Shown here: piece after piece, positions 34,101 through 41,901 of the stretch
Layout: each line of letters starts with the position of its first letter
Position numbering within the stretch: the first letter of the stretch is position 1
Origin: Natrinema sp. CBA1119
GTDB lineage: Archaea > Halobacteriota > Halobacteria > Halobacteriales > Natrialbaceae
Assembly (NCBI RefSeq): GCF_002572525.1
Contig: NZ_PDBS01000001.1
Coordinates: 620,001-684,000 of the forward strand
Direction of reading: 5' to 3'
DNA: 64,000 bases
Notes under the pieces: generated by a model
Seen by the model: the letters and a program-made list of their open reading frames with translations, nothing else
The model's database searches: none
What the model was told of the DNA's origin: nothing
Program-made: the position numbers and the translations under genes

Positions 34101-34121
34101 AGAGGTACCTATAATACCTCT
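34101..34121. promoter_or_regulatory. Perfect 7-bp inverted repeat, putative operator of the exporter operon
   Basis: AGAGGTA (34101-34107) and TACCTCT (34115-34121) flank CCTATAA. The site is 65-85 nt upstream of the ABC ATPase ATG at 34186. The spacer contains TATA-like bases; an alternative TATA (acgttattt) lies nearer the gene at about 34151-34159. A dimeric regulator is a plausible binder. Confidence 0.5.
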
Positions 34122-34185
34122 AGAACACGTTCAGACGATCTGATAACCCGAACGTTATTTCCGTCTCTTCGTGTGAGTCAGGCAC

Positions 34186-35208
34186 ATGCCGGCAATACGA
34201 ACGCGGGGACTCACGAAACGCTACGGTGCCGGCGACGAGGCCGTCGTTGCGCTCGAGGAGCTCGACCTCGAGGTCGCGGAGGGGGAGGTGTTCGGCTTTC
34301 TCGGACCGAACGGCGCCGGAAAGACGACCACGATCGACCTGTTACTGGATTTCGTCCGGCCAAGCGATGGATCAGCGACCGTCCTCGGCTACGACGCACA
34401 GGACGAGACGGACGCGGTCCGCGACCGCGTCGGCGTACTGCCGGAAGGATTCGATCTCTGGGACCGCTCGTCGGGCTATCGCCACCTCGAGTTCGCGATC
34501 GAGTCCCAGGACGGTGAGCGGGAGCCGGACGCCCTGCTCGAGCGGGTCGGACTCGATCGGAACGACGGGCAACGGCCGGTCGGGGACTACTCGAAGGGAA
34601 TGCTCCAGCGACTCGCGATGGCGATGGCGCTCGCGGGCGACCCCGACGTGCTCATCCTCGACGAGCCGTCGGGCGGGCTCGACCCGAACGGGATTCGGAC
34701 GATGCAGGAGATCGTCCGCGAGGAGGCCGAGACCGGAACGACCGTCTTCTTCTCGAGTCACATCCTCGGGCAGGTGGCGGCGGTCTGCGACCGGGTCGGC
34801 ATTCTCGACGACGGCGAACTGGTCACCGTCGACACCATCGAGGGGCTTCGCGACGCGGCGGGCGTAGGATCGCGACTCGTCGTCGAGGTCGCCGGCGAAC
34901 CCGGAGAGCCGGTCACCGATCTGACGACGATCGAGGGCGTCACCGACGTCAGCCGCGCCGAAGACGGAGTGCACGTCTCCTACACTGATCCGCGCGCCAA
35001 GGCGACGGTCGTCCACCGACTCGTCGATTCAGACGCGGCGGTGCTGGACTTTGACATCGAGGAAGCGACGCTCGAGGACCTGTTCGCGGCGTTTACCGGA
35101 TCGGACTCGAGCCGCGAGGCCGATCACCGAGCCGAGCGGGACGTGCGGATCGAAACCGGGGATGATGGGCCCGCGCTCGAGGCCGAATCGGAGGAGGTGG
35201 ACCGATGA
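34186..35208 (+). CDS. ABC transporter ATPase, DrrA/CcmA type
   Basis: This 340-residue ATPase is of the export class. Walker A is GPNGAGKTTTIDLLL, the Q-loop region GVLPEGFDLWDRSSG, the signature DYSKGMLQRLAMAM, Walker B VLILDEPSGGLDPNG and the switch His SSHILGQV. A C-terminal regulatory extension (from about residue 225) includes VSRAEDGVHVSYTD and an acidic tail. It overlaps the permease by 4 bp, and together they form a minimal ABC-2 exporter. The substrate (drug, lipid, copper-related or other) is not indicated. Confidence 0.92.
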   Translation: MPAIRTRGLTKRYGAGDEAVVALEELDLEVAEGEVFGFLGPNGAGKTTTIDLLLDFVRPSDGSATVLGYDAQDETDAVRDRVGVLPEGFDLWDRSSGYRHLEFAIESQDGEREPDALLERVGLDRNDGQRPVGDYSKGMLQRLAMAMALAGDPDVLILDEPSGGLDPNGIRTMQEIVREEAETGTTVFFSSHILGQVAAVCDRVGILDDGELVTVDTIEGLRDAAGVGSRLVVEVAGEPGEPVTDLTTIEGVTDVSRAEDGVHVSYTDPRAKATVVHRLVDSDAAVLDFDIEEATLEDLFAAFTGSDSSREADHRAERDVRIETGDDGPALEAESEEVDR

Positions 35209-36101
35209 CCTGGGTCGCGATCGCGCGCAAGGACTTCGAGGACGTCGTGCGCTCGCGGATGGTCTGGGGAATCATTGCGGTCTTCCTGTTCCTGATGGGG
35301 ATCGTGACGCTCGGCGCGTCGGCCCAGATCGAGGACCCGAGCGCGACGGACGTCATCTTCTTCTTCACGAACGTCGGCGGACAGATATTCGTCCCCATCA
35401 TCGCGCTGGTCGTCGGCTACATGGCGATCGTCGGGGAGCGCCAGTCCGGCAGCCTCCGGATCCTGTTCGGGCTCTCGCACAACCGCCGCGACGTGCTCTT
35501 CGGAAAACTCGCGAGTCGGACCGGTGTCATCGTCGTCGCGACGCTCGTGGCCTGTGCGTTCGCTGTAGCCCTCATGGTCGCCCTGTTCGGCTCGCTGCCC
35601 GTCCGAACGGTGCTGGGATTCGTCGCCCTGACGCTCCTGCTCGGAGCCGCCTTCACCGCCATCGCCGTCGGCGTCTCGGCGATGACCGACACCCGAATGC
35701 GGGCGATGGGCGGCGCGATCGGCAGCTACATCCTGTTTACCATGGTGTGGCACCCGCTGGTCGCCGGCGTCCACTACCTGCTTGCGGGAGAACTCGTCGG
35801 ACTCGAGGCACCGGCGTGGTACCTCTTTGCGCTCCGGCTGAACCCGCTCGAGGCGTACAGGCAGGCTATGAGCCTGCTGATCGACGGGTTCGTGCCGGCG
35901 CTTGTCGGGTGGGAGAACATCGTCGAAGACGTTCCGGCGTCGGCGTTTCAGGGACAGGAGTCGCTCATGGTGTCGAACCGCATCGCCGGGGACGTCCCGT
36001 TCTACCTGACGGAGTGGTTCGCCGCCGTCATCCTGCTCGCGTGGATCGTCGTCCCGATCGCGATCGGCTATCGGCGCTTCGAACGAGCTGATCTGAACTA
36101 G
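35205..36101 (+). CDS. ABC-2 type permease, NosY-like
   Basis: This 298-residue membrane protein has about six helices. It begins MTWVAIARKDFEDVVRSRMVW, the amphipathic element before the first helix of NosY/ABC-2 permeases. GERQSGSLRILFGLSHNRRDVL, between helices 2 and 3, is the conserved coupling segment. It pairs with the preceding ATPase (ATGA overlap). The run ends 68 bp before a tRNA-derived repeat. Confidence 0.88.
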   Translation: MTWVAIARKDFEDVVRSRMVWGIIAVFLFLMGIVTLGASAQIEDPSATDVIFFFTNVGGQIFVPIIALVVGYMAIVGERQSGSLRILFGLSHNRRDVLFGKLASRTGVIVVATLVACAFAVALMVALFGSLPVRTVLGFVALTLLLGAAFTAIAVGVSAMTDTRMRAMGGAIGSYILFTMVWHPLVAGVHYLLAGELVGLEAPAWYLFALRLNPLEAYRQAMSLLIDGFVPALVGWENIVEDVPASAFQGQESLMVSNRIAGDVPFYLTEWFAAVILLAWIVVPIAIGYRRFERADLN

Positions 36102-36168
36102 CTATCCGCTCTCGTCTCTGCTGACCCACGCGACGGCTGCTCGCTTCGCTCACGGGCTTGTTCATGTC

Positions 36169-36195
36169 GAAAAGTAGCGGGAGGTAGATTTGAAC
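36169..36195 (-). repeat. Duplicated tRNA-iMet 3' end (att-site-like)
   Basis: These 27 bp are identical to 36309-36335, exactly 140 bp further right. They comprise 21 nt of the tRNA 3' end (second half of the T arm, acceptor strand and discriminator) and 6 nt of 3' flank. A direct repeat of a tRNA 3' end is the classic product of tyrosine-integrase integration (attL/attR). No integrase or cargo is left between the repeats. Confidence 0.75.
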
Positions 36196-36252
36196 CACGC
36201 CGTCACCCTCGCTACGCTCGGGTGCCGTCTGGTTCAAATTACCACTAAACTA

Positions 36253-36312
36253 TTTCACGGATTCAGTACTCCCTTCTCGTCACACTCGTCGGTCGTCGTT
36301 GAATCCGTGAAA
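36253..36312. repeat. 13-bp perfect inverted repeat downstream of the tRNA
   Basis: TTTCACGGATTCA (36253-36265) and TGAATCCGTGAAA (36300-36312) are perfect reverse complements around a 34-nt loop. The inner end touches the tRNA 3' flank. It could be a transcription terminator/processing hairpin, or a recombinase-related site. Confidence 0.75.
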
Positions 36313-36314
36313 AG

Positions 36315-36389
36315 TAGCGGGAGGTAGATTTGAACTACCGGTCTGCGGGTTATGAGCCCGCCGGAATCTCCTGGCTATCCCATCCCGCT
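36315..36389 (-). tRNA. Initiator tRNA-Met (CAU)
   Basis: 75 nt, intron-less. The acceptor is AGCGGGA/TCCCGCT with discriminator A, starting with the A1:U72 pair typical of archaeal initiators. The anticodon arm GCGGG-CTCATAA-CCCGC has the three consecutive G:C pairs of initiator tRNAs; the anticodon CAT is at 36352-36354 on the complement. The T arm is GGTAG-TTCAAAT-CTACC. CCA is not encoded. A T4 run follows the 3' end. A TATA-like CTTAAC (complement of 36414-36419) lies about 25-30 nt upstream of the 5' end. Confidence 0.96.
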
Positions 36390-36455
36390 ATCACATCATA
36401 TCCGAGTGCGCTAGTTAAGGGTTGTGATTCGGTTGCCGTATGCGGGTTTCTACCG

Positions 36456-36902
36456 CTACTCCTGATGGACCTGCCACGTGTAGAGGCTCTCACAGGTGTA
36501 GTTGACGAAGAAGCCGACGCCGATCCCGACCACGTTCGCCGCCACGTACCAGACGTCGAACCGGCGGACAAGGATCGCCAGTACCGCGAGCGTCACCAGA
36601 AACCCGCCGAGCCGGACCAGATTCGAACGCAGAAACCGCCGTCCTAACGGTCGAAGTCCGACCTTTCCGTACTCCGAAAACGTCCACCGTTCGTTGATCG
36701 CGAAGATAACCACAATTCCGAGCTCCCAAGAGAGCACCTTCGCGACGATCGGGCCGAGAACCGTCGCCTCAACCAGTAACACGAGGACCACGTTATCGAC
36801 GGTCGCACCGACGGTACCGACGCCGACGAACTGGCCGAACCGCGTCGTCGACCAGAGCGCGCGAATTCGCATTCGGACGGCCTCTGACAGAGAATTACTC
36901 AT
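36456..36902 (-). CDS. GtrA-like membrane protein
   Basis: This 148-residue protein has four predicted transmembrane helices. The GtrA pattern is clear: RFGQFVGVGTVGATVDNVVL in the first helix, FAINERWTFSEYG (conserved N.xWTF), and a last segment ANVVGIGVGFFVNY with YTWQVHQE at the end. GtrA proteins move lipid-linked sugars (usually undecaprenyl- or dolichyl-phosphate glucose) across the membrane. The start MSNSLSEAV was chosen because the in-frame upstream codons are Arg-rich. The gene is alone, 67 bp from the tRNA 5' end. A role with the glycan enzymes at the left end is possible but unproven. Confidence 0.85.
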   Translation of the reverse strand: MSNSLSEAVRMRIRALWSTTRFGQFVGVGTVGATVDNVVLVLLVEATVLGPIVAKVLSWELGIVVIFAINERWTFSEYGKVGLRPLGRRFLRSNLVRLGGFLVTLAVLAILVRRFDVWYVAANVVGIGVGFFVNYTCESLYTWQVHQE

Positions 36903-37104
36903 CGTCGTGTTCGATCTCGAGCGTACCGATGACTGACGAGGGCACCGGTTTCCATCTTCCGGTCGCCGTCTCAAGCAGACAACACGCTGATATCAATCCT
37001 AGATAGTCAATTTGCATGTCCGACTCGTTCGTCCGGTACTGACAGGAGTCACAAAGCGTTCGGATACGAGCCCACGATTGCACCATTACGAAGACGGAAT
37101 ACCG

Positions 37105-37389
37105 TTAGATCGCGAGATCGCTCTTCGCTCGGACGACCTCGACGTCCTCGGCGTCGACGCGGTCGACGTCGAGGAAGTGCGGCGTGAAGTTCCGTTTCTC
37201 GTAGTCCTCGTACTCGTCCTCGGCACCGACGGTACACCAGAGCTGGACCTCATCGGGACCGTGGTACTCGCCGTTGCGATTGATACCGAAACAGACGACC
37301 TCCGATTCCCCGTCCCCGTCGTCTCCCTGGTATCGAACGATGGCCCCGTTTCGGATCCCGGGGTCCCCGTGGATGATGAGCTGCTTCAT
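37105..37389 (-). CDS. HAH_0734 family protein
   Basis: This 94-residue protein is conserved in haloarchaea and has no known function. It starts MKQLIIHGDPGIRNGAIVRY; the signature EVQLWCTVGAEDEYEDYEKR and the end FTPHFLDVDRVDAEDVEVVR match the family as I know it. It is highly acidic with no signal or membrane helix. A TATA box (GTTTAAT on the minus strand, 37414-37420) is 25-31 nt upstream, indicating a leaderless mRNA. It is divergent from the L44e translation operon and shares its control region. Confidence 0.85.
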   Translation of the reverse strand: MKQLIIHGDPGIRNGAIVRYQGDDGDGESEVVCFGINRNGEYHGPDEVQLWCTVGAEDEYEDYEKRNFTPHFLDVDRVDAEDVEVVRAKSDLAI

Positions 37390-37413
37390 GCGCTCAGCTT
37401 CACAGGAGAGCGG

Positions 37414-37485
37414 ATTAAACGCTTCGGAGGCCTCTGGGACGACAACTGGCCGTCCGAACGACGGCGAACCAAACGGGTTATAAAC
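37414..37485. promoter_or_regulatory. Divergent promoters of the HAH_0734 gene and the translation operon
   Basis: Minus: GTTTAAT (37414-37420), 25-31 nt before the HAH_0734 ATG. Plus: TTATAAAC (37478-37485), about 35-42 nt before the L44e ATG. The plus transcript therefore has a short leader, and gtgaga near 37509-37514 may serve as a Shine-Dalgarno sequence. Confidence 0.6.
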
Positions 37486-37519
37486 GGCGCTATCTTAGGC
37501 CACGGCAAGTGAGATAACT

Positions 37520-37801
37520 ATGCAGATGCCACGCCGATTCAATACGTACTGTCCGCACTGCAACGAACATCACGAACACGAAGTCGAGAAGTCCCGAACG
37601 GGCCGCTCGAGCGGCATGAAGTGGGACGCTCGCCGTACCCGACGGAACAGTTCCTCGATCGGGAACTCCGGCCGGTTCTCGAAGGTACCCGGTGGCGAGA
37701 AGCCGACCAAGAAGACCGACCTCAAATACCGATGCAGCGAGTGCGGCAAGGCCCACCTCCGCGAGGGATGGCGCGCCGGCCGACTCGAGTTCCAGGAGTG
37801 A
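37520..37801 (+). CDS. rpl44e: 50S ribosomal protein L44e
   Basis: A 93-residue zinc-binding large-subunit protein near the E site. [24 protein letters not shown] and the C-terminal [20 protein letters not shown] give the two CxxC pairs of the zinc ribbon. [20 protein letters not shown] is the conserved tRNA-facing region. The start at the first Met gives the same N-terminus as the known haloarchaeal protein; the Met two codons later is less likely. It is the first gene of the L44e-S27e-aIF2alpha-Nop10-PAC2 operon. Confidence 0.97.
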   Translation: MQMPRRFNTYCPHCNEHHEHEVEKSRTGRSSGMKWDARRTRRNSSSIGNSGRFSKVPGGEKPTKKTDLKYRCSECGKAHLREGWRAGRLEFQE

Positions 37802-37806
37802 TACCA

Positions 37807-37980
37807 ATGGCAGGAAATTTCTACAGCGTTCGATGCAGTGACTGCGAGAACGAACAGACCGTCTTCGGCAAGGCCTCCTCGGAGGTCGCCTGTGCCGTCT
37901 GTGGCACGACGCTCGTGCGACCGACCGGCGGCAAAGCCGAGATCGAACACGAGATCCTCGAAACAGTCGAGTCACGATGA
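37807..37980 (+). CDS. rps27e: 30S ribosomal protein S27e
   Basis: A 57-residue protein whose zinc ribbon has four cysteines: [20 protein letters not shown], then [18 protein letters not shown]. All are typical of S27e, and the length is normal. It starts 5 bp after L44e and ends in an ATGA overlap with aIF2alpha. Confidence 0.97.
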   Translation: MAGNFYSVRCSDCENEQTVFGKASSEVACAVCGTTLVRPTGGKAEIEHEILETVESR

Positions 37981-38777
37981 AGTACAGCGGCTGGCCCGAC
38001 CCCGGCGAACTCGTCGTCGGCAAGATCGACGAAATCGAAGACTTCGGCGTCTTCGTCGATCTCGAGGAGTACGAGGACAAGCGCGGACTGATCCACATCT
38101 CCGAGGTCGCGAGCGGCTGGATCAAAAACGTCCGCGATCACGTCCGCGAGGGTCAGATCGCCGTCTGCAAGGTCCTCGACGTCGACAAGAGCTCCCAGCA
38201 GATCGATCTCTCGCTCAAAGACGTCAACGACCACCAGCGCTCCGACAAGATTCAGGAGTGGAAAAACGAGCAGAAGGCCGACAATTGGATGGAACTGGCC
38301 TTCGGCGAGGAGATCGAGGACGAAGACTACACCGCGATCGCCAACGAACTGATCGCCATCCACGGGGGGCTCTACGAGGGCTTCAAGCAGGCCGCGATCC
38401 ACGGCGAAGCGGCGCTCGAGGACACCGATCTGGACGACGACGAGATCGAATCGATCGTCGAGACGGCCCGCGAGAACGTCTCGGTGCCGTACGTCAACGT
38501 CACCGGCTACGTCGACCTCTCGAACCCCACCGACACCGGCGTCGACGGGATCCGCGAGGCACTCGAAGCGGCCGAAGGCAACGGCGAGATCCCCGAAGAG
38601 GTCGATCTCGAGGTGAGCTACGTCGGCGCACCCGAGTACCGGATCAAAGTGAAGGCACCGAACTACAAGACCGCCGAATCCCACCTCGAGGAGAGCGCAC
38701 AGCGAGCGGTCACCGCGATCGAAGGCCACGGTGGGACCGGTCAGTACCACCGCGAGCGCCGAACTGACGACGAATAA
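37977..38777 (+). CDS. eif2a: Translation initiation factor aIF2 subunit alpha
   Basis: This 266-residue factor is part of the trimeric complex that brings Met-tRNAi to the small subunit. The N-terminal S1/OB domain reads [40 protein letters not shown] and [21 protein letters not shown] helical domain and a C-terminal alpha-beta domain follow ([20 protein letters not shown]). The 51-type Ser of eukaryotes is replaced, as is usual in archaea. It is co-translated with S27e by a 4-bp overlap. The tRNA it uses is encoded about 1.6 kb upstream on the other strand, which is coincidental as far as can be seen. Confidence 0.96.
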   Translation: MKYSGWPDPGELVVGKIDEIEDFGVFVDLEEYEDKRGLIHISEVASGWIKNVRDHVREGQIAVCKVLDVDKSSQQIDLSLKDVNDHQRSDKIQEWKNEQKADNWMELAFGEEIEDEDYTAIANELIAIHGGLYEGFKQAAIHGEAALEDTDLDDDEIESIVETARENVSVPYVNVTGYVDLSNPTDTGVDGIREALEAAEGNGEIPEEVDLEVSYVGAPEYRIKVKAPNYKTAESHLEESAQRAVTAIEGHGGTGQYHRERRTDDE

Positions 38778-38783
38778 GGACCG

Positions 38784-38963
38784 ATGAAATCCGATATCCG
38801 GGTGTGTTCGGCGTGGCGCGAGGTCCACGACCGCCCGGTGTATACCCTTTCTGACAGCTGCCCCGACTGCGGTGCCGAGACGGTAAACAGCGCGCCAGCG
38901 CCGTTCGATCCGACGGATCCACACGGCGAGTACCGACGCGCTCTTAAACGTCGCAACCGCTGA
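38784..38963 (+). CDS. nop10: H/ACA RNP protein Nop10
   Basis: This 59-residue zinc-binding protein of the pseudouridylation complex works with Cbf5, Gar1 and L7Ae. MKSDIRVCSAWREVHDRPVY and TLSDSCPDCGAETVNSAPAP give a partial zinc site (one Cys in the first half and CPDC in the second). FDPTDPHGEYRRALKRR is the conserved C-terminal helix that binds Cbf5. It begins 6 bp after the aIF2alpha stop and ends 6 bp before the PAC2 gene. Archaeal Nop10 usually has four zinc ligands; here the first pair is reduced to a single Cys, as in some haloarchaea. Confidence 0.93.
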   Translation: MKSDIRVCSAWREVHDRPVYTLSDSCPDCGAETVNSAPAPFDPTDPHGEYRRALKRRNR

Positions 38964-38969
38964 TACGGT

Positions 38970-39737
38970 ATGGACGAACTCGAGATCGACGTCGTCGCCG
39001 AGGTCGAACTGGACGACCCCGTTCTCGTCGAGGGGTTGCCGGGAGTGGGACACGTCGGCACCCTCGCTGTCGAGCACTTGCTCGAGGAACTCGAGGGCGA
39101 GAGCACGCTCGTGCGGCGCATCTACTCCCGTGAGTTCCCGCCGCAGGTGAGCGTCGAGGACGGCATCTCGGAACTGACCTGTGCCGAGATCTACGCCGTC
39201 GATGTTCCCGAGGGTCGCGATCTGCTGCTTCTGACCGGAGATCATCAGGCCCAGAGTAACGACGGCCACTACACGCTCACGGACGCCTTCCTCGATATCG
39301 CCGAGGAGTTCGGCGCGACCGACGTGTACGCACTCGGCGGCGTTCCGACCGGCGAACTCATCGACGAGTACGCCGTCGTCGGGGCCGTCAGCGACGAATC
39401 GATGCTCGAGACGCTCGAGGACGCGGGCGTCGAGTTCCGCGAAGACGAGCCGGCGGGGGGTATCGTCGGCGTCTCCGGGCTCCTGCTCGGGCTGGGCGAA
39501 CGCCGCGGCTTCGAGGCGAGTTGCTTGATGGGCGAAACCAGCGGTTATCTGGTCGATCCCAAGAGCGCGCGAGCGGTGCTCGAAGTGCTCGAAGCGGTGC
39601 TCGGCTTCGACCTCGAGTACGAGTCCCTGGACGAACGGGCCGACGAGATGGAGGAGGTCATCGGCAAGATCCAGGAGATGGAACAGCAACAGCAGATGGA
39701 CGTGCCGACGGACGACGATCTGCGCTACATCGGCTAA
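38970..39737 (+). CDS. Proteasome assembly chaperone, PAC2/PbaB family
   Basis: This 255-residue protein contains the PAC2 domain: LVEGLPGVGHVGTLAVEHL, the conserved DLLLLTGDHQAQSNDGHY, VYALGGVPTGELIDEYAV and GIVGVSGLLLGLGERRGFEA. In archaea PbaA/PbaB homologues assist assembly of the 20S proteasome or interact with the 26S cap. It is the last gene of the translation operon, an association seen in many archaea. The C-terminus is acidic and contains a Gln run (EQQQQMD). Confidence 0.88.
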   Translation: MDELEIDVVAEVELDDPVLVEGLPGVGHVGTLAVEHLLEELEGESTLVRRIYSREFPPQVSVEDGISELTCAEIYAVDVPEGRDLLLLTGDHQAQSNDGHYTLTDAFLDIAEEFGATDVYALGGVPTGELIDEYAVVGAVSDESMLETLEDAGVEFREDEPAGGIVGVSGLLLGLGERRGFEASCLMGETSGYLVDPKSARAVLEVLEAVLGFDLEYESLDERADEMEEVIGKIQEMEQQQQMDVPTDDDLRYIG

Positions 39738-39839
39738 CGGCCCCGCTTTCTATCGAAGTTGCACTCGGTTACGATCAAGTTCCGTCAGCGGTCGCTCCCG
39801 TCCGTCGGCGGTCGGTCAATCCAGTGACAGCGGACCGTA

Positions 39840-40619
39840 TCAGCCCTCGAGTACTTCGTAGGAGACGTCGGCGTCTCGGAGCGCGTCCGTGACTCGGCCG
39901 ACCTCGTTCGTCGTGGCAACTGCGGTCACTTCGAGGCCGCGTTCAGCGCCGTCGGCGGCGACTGCACCGGCCGCAAACGTGACCGCCGGATCGGTTCCGA
40001 CCTCTCGGCAGGCGACGACTGCCTCGACACCGGCTGCGACGACGAGATCGGCGTCCTCGCAGTGCTCGGAGACGAGCGTCGAATCGACCGCTCGGCTGCC
40101 ACCGGTGCGTACCGCAGGTACCTGCAGTACCGTCACCGAACCGGGCTCGAGTTCCATGACGCCCTCGAAACTCGTGACGCCGACGTCGGTACCGGCCTCG
40201 GCGTCGGTGGTCGCGACGCCGGTGGCCGGTCCCTCATCACCGGGAGTCGCGTGGAGTAATCCGTCCTCGACCGAAAGCGAGACGGTCTCCCCGTCGTCGA
40301 TGTCGTCGGTCGCGATATAGGCGGCCTCGCTCATCGCGCCAAGAACGTCGCCGGTGACGTGGTCGGCAAAGCGGCGAACGTCGTCCGCGGTTCGAAAGAG
40401 CCAATCGACACCTTCGTTGGTGACGCGATATCTGGACCTGCCTTCCTTCTCGACGAACCCCTCGTCGACGAGATCGCGGATGTACTCGCTGACGGCTTGG
40501 CTCGTCACGCCGACTTCCTCGGCGATCTCCCCCTGGCTGACCGCGGGCTGTCGCTCGGCGATCTGCACGAGGATCCGAAACCGCGTTGCGGCCCGTTTGT
40601 TGTCGAGGACGTCGACCAT
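39840..40619 (-). CDS. COG1497-type winged-helix transcriptional regulator
   Basis: This 259-residue regulator has a winged helix at the N-terminus (KRAATRFRILVQIAERQPAV, SQGEIAEEVGVTSQAVSEYI, GFVEKEGRSRYRVTNEGVDW) and a C-terminal sensory-type domain (from about 100) rich in Val, Ala and Asp. The architecture matches the archaeal COG1497 predicted regulators. The start MVDVLDNKRA was chosen by family; a longer in-frame opening upstream is Arg-rich. It is divergent from artA, with 157 bp between, so it may regulate artA or itself. The signal is unknown. Confidence 0.83.
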   Translation of the reverse strand: MVDVLDNKRAATRFRILVQIAERQPAVSQGEIAEEVGVTSQAVSEYIRDLVDEGFVEKEGRSRYRVTNEGVDWLFRTADDVRRFADHVTGDVLGAMSEAAYIATDDIDDGETVSLSVEDGLLHATPGDEGPATGVATTDAEAGTDVGVTSFEGVMELEPGSVTVLQVPAVRTGGSRAVDSTLVSEHCEDADLVVAAGVEAVVACREVGTDPAVTFAAGAVAADGAERGLEVTAVATTNEVGRVTDALRDADVSYEVLEG

Positions 40620-40776
40620 ACGGCTAGTGTTTCGTGAGAACGGCAAAAAGGTACGCGATCGCACGATCGCATAGTCCAGCGAGAACCGGCGTCGAGTCCG
40701 GGACGATCCGACGGCGGCGATCGCGGCCCTCGGGCCGAGGCGTCAAGTTGATAGCGGGAGAGTCCGTCGGGTTCAC

Positions 40777-41901
40777 GTGAGTATGCCGGCCCTACCAGCG
40801 ACGACCGTCGCGAGCACGGGGGTCGCCGATCCCGTTGCGACGGGACCTGCGACAATCCTCGCTTCGACCGCCGGATCCATTCCGTTCGCGGACTCGCTCG
40901 CGTGGATCGCGATCGGCGCGTTCGTCGTGGCGATGGTCCTCGAGTGGTACGGCGCCGTCGACCCCGCGCGATACCTCGCCGCGGGCGCCTGGGTCGTCTT
41001 CGGCGTCTTCTGGCTGACGATGACCCCCCACTACTACCTCGAGGTCAAGAGCCCCATCCAGACGCTGCTGACGGTCGCCGCGTTGCCGCTGTGTGCCTAC
41101 GCCGGCTACCTGCTCGTTCAGGGCCGCGAGTCGCTGCTCTTGCTTTCGAAAGCGATCGCGTTTATGGGACTCATCTATCTGCCGGCCGAGACGATCCCGT
41201 TCGTTCGCACCTGGCTGATCGAGACGACCGCGTCCCAGACCCACTTCGGGATGGAACTGCTGGGGCACAGCCCCGGCATCGAGGAGGGCTCGAACGGCTA
41301 CCAGAGCCGCTTCGCCTTCGATCCCGACGAGACGGTCACCGGGCGGACGACCTACATCATCATGTCCTGTACCGGGATCGGCAGCATGGCCATCTTCGGC
41401 GGGTTGATCGCGTCGGTCAAGGCACCGCTCAAACGGAAGGTCGTCCCGTTCGCGCTCGCCATCGGGGTCATCTGGTTCCTGAATCTCGTCCGCAACGTCT
41501 TCATCGGCCTTGCGTCGCCATGGGGCTGGTTCCAGCAGGATGTCCTCGTTTACGTCGCCACGGAGTTCATGGGCGCGCCAGCCGACCGGACCTCCTACAT
41601 CGTCGCCCACAACTTCATCGCCCAGTCGCTGTCGATCGTCGCGCTGCTGGGGATCACCTACCTGGTCGTTCGCCTCCTCCCCGAGGTCTTCGAGCCCCTC
41701 GAGGAGGTCCTCTACATCCTGACGGGCACGGAGTACGACCTCGCGGACGCGCTCGGCACGGAATCGCGTCCCGTCGGTGGCTCAGACGCGGTCGCCACGT
41801 CCGAATCGGCTTCGGACACCGGTGACACGCCCGATCCTGGTGTCACCGACCCCGATGTCGATCCCGAGTCCACGTCGGGATCGGAACCGAACGATGACTG
41901 A
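40777..41901 (+). CDS. artA: Archaeosortase A
   Basis: ArtA is the integral-membrane transpeptidase that cleaves the PGF-CTERM tail of surface proteins and joins them to a lipid. About eight helices are seen in 374 residues. The family active-site residues are in order: Cys198 in YIIMSCTGIGSMAIFGG, Arg239 in FLNLVRNVFIGLASPWG, and the third conserved block DRTSYIVAHNFIAQS with Arg271 and His278. A Ser/Asp-rich tail of about 50 residues follows. The first Met could be three residues downstream (MPALP). Its substrates are not in this window. It overlaps the phosphoesterase gene by 8 bp, and the COG1497 regulator is divergent. Confidence 0.94.
   Translation: MSMPALPATTVASTGVADPVATGPATILASTAGSIPFADSLAWIAIGAFVVAMVLEWYGAVDPARYLAAGAWVVFGVFWLTMTPHYYLEVKSPIQTLLTVAALPLCAYAGYLLVQGRESLLLLSKAIAFMGLIYLPAETIPFVRTWLIETTASQTHFGMELLGHSPGIEEGSNGYQSRFAFDPDETVTGRTTYIIMSCTGIGSMAIFGGLIASVKAPLKRKVVPFALAIGVIWFLNLVRNVFIGLASPWGWFQQDVLVYVATEFMGAPADRTSYIVAHNFIAQSLSIVALLGITYLVVRLLPEVFEPLEEVLYILTGTEYDLADALGTESRPVGGSDAVATSESASDTGDTPDPGVTDPDVDPESTSGSEPNDD

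Larger units (their letters stand above)
36102..36314. other. Spacer with duplicated tRNA 3' end and inverted repeats
   Basis: 213 bp between the permease and the tRNA-Met gene. It contains a 27-bp exact copy (36169-36195) of the tRNA 3' end plus flank. It also contains an inverted copy of the T-arm bases: ATTTGAACCA 36188-36197, TGGTTCAAAT 36230-36239. The tRNA-proximal end carries a 13-bp inverted repeat with 34-nt loop. The 69-residue minus frame here has no protein-like support. Confidence 0.7.

Noticed and set aside
36028-36237. 69-residue minus frame beginning in the exporter 3' end and crossing the duplicated tRNA end
   Set aside because: No protein-like pattern. It covers palindromic and tRNA-derived DNA and could only be a remnant of an integrase end, for which no motif is present.
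36895-37086. 63-residue minus frame upstream of gtrA with a CDSC motif
   Set aside because: It overlaps the gtrA start, has no second Cys pair close by and no promoter; possible but unsupported.
37821-39689. 622-residue minus-strand frame opposite the translation operon
   Set aside because: The plus strand encodes S27e, aIF2alpha, Nop10 and PAC2 proteins with clear motifs; no domain is seen in the reverse frame.
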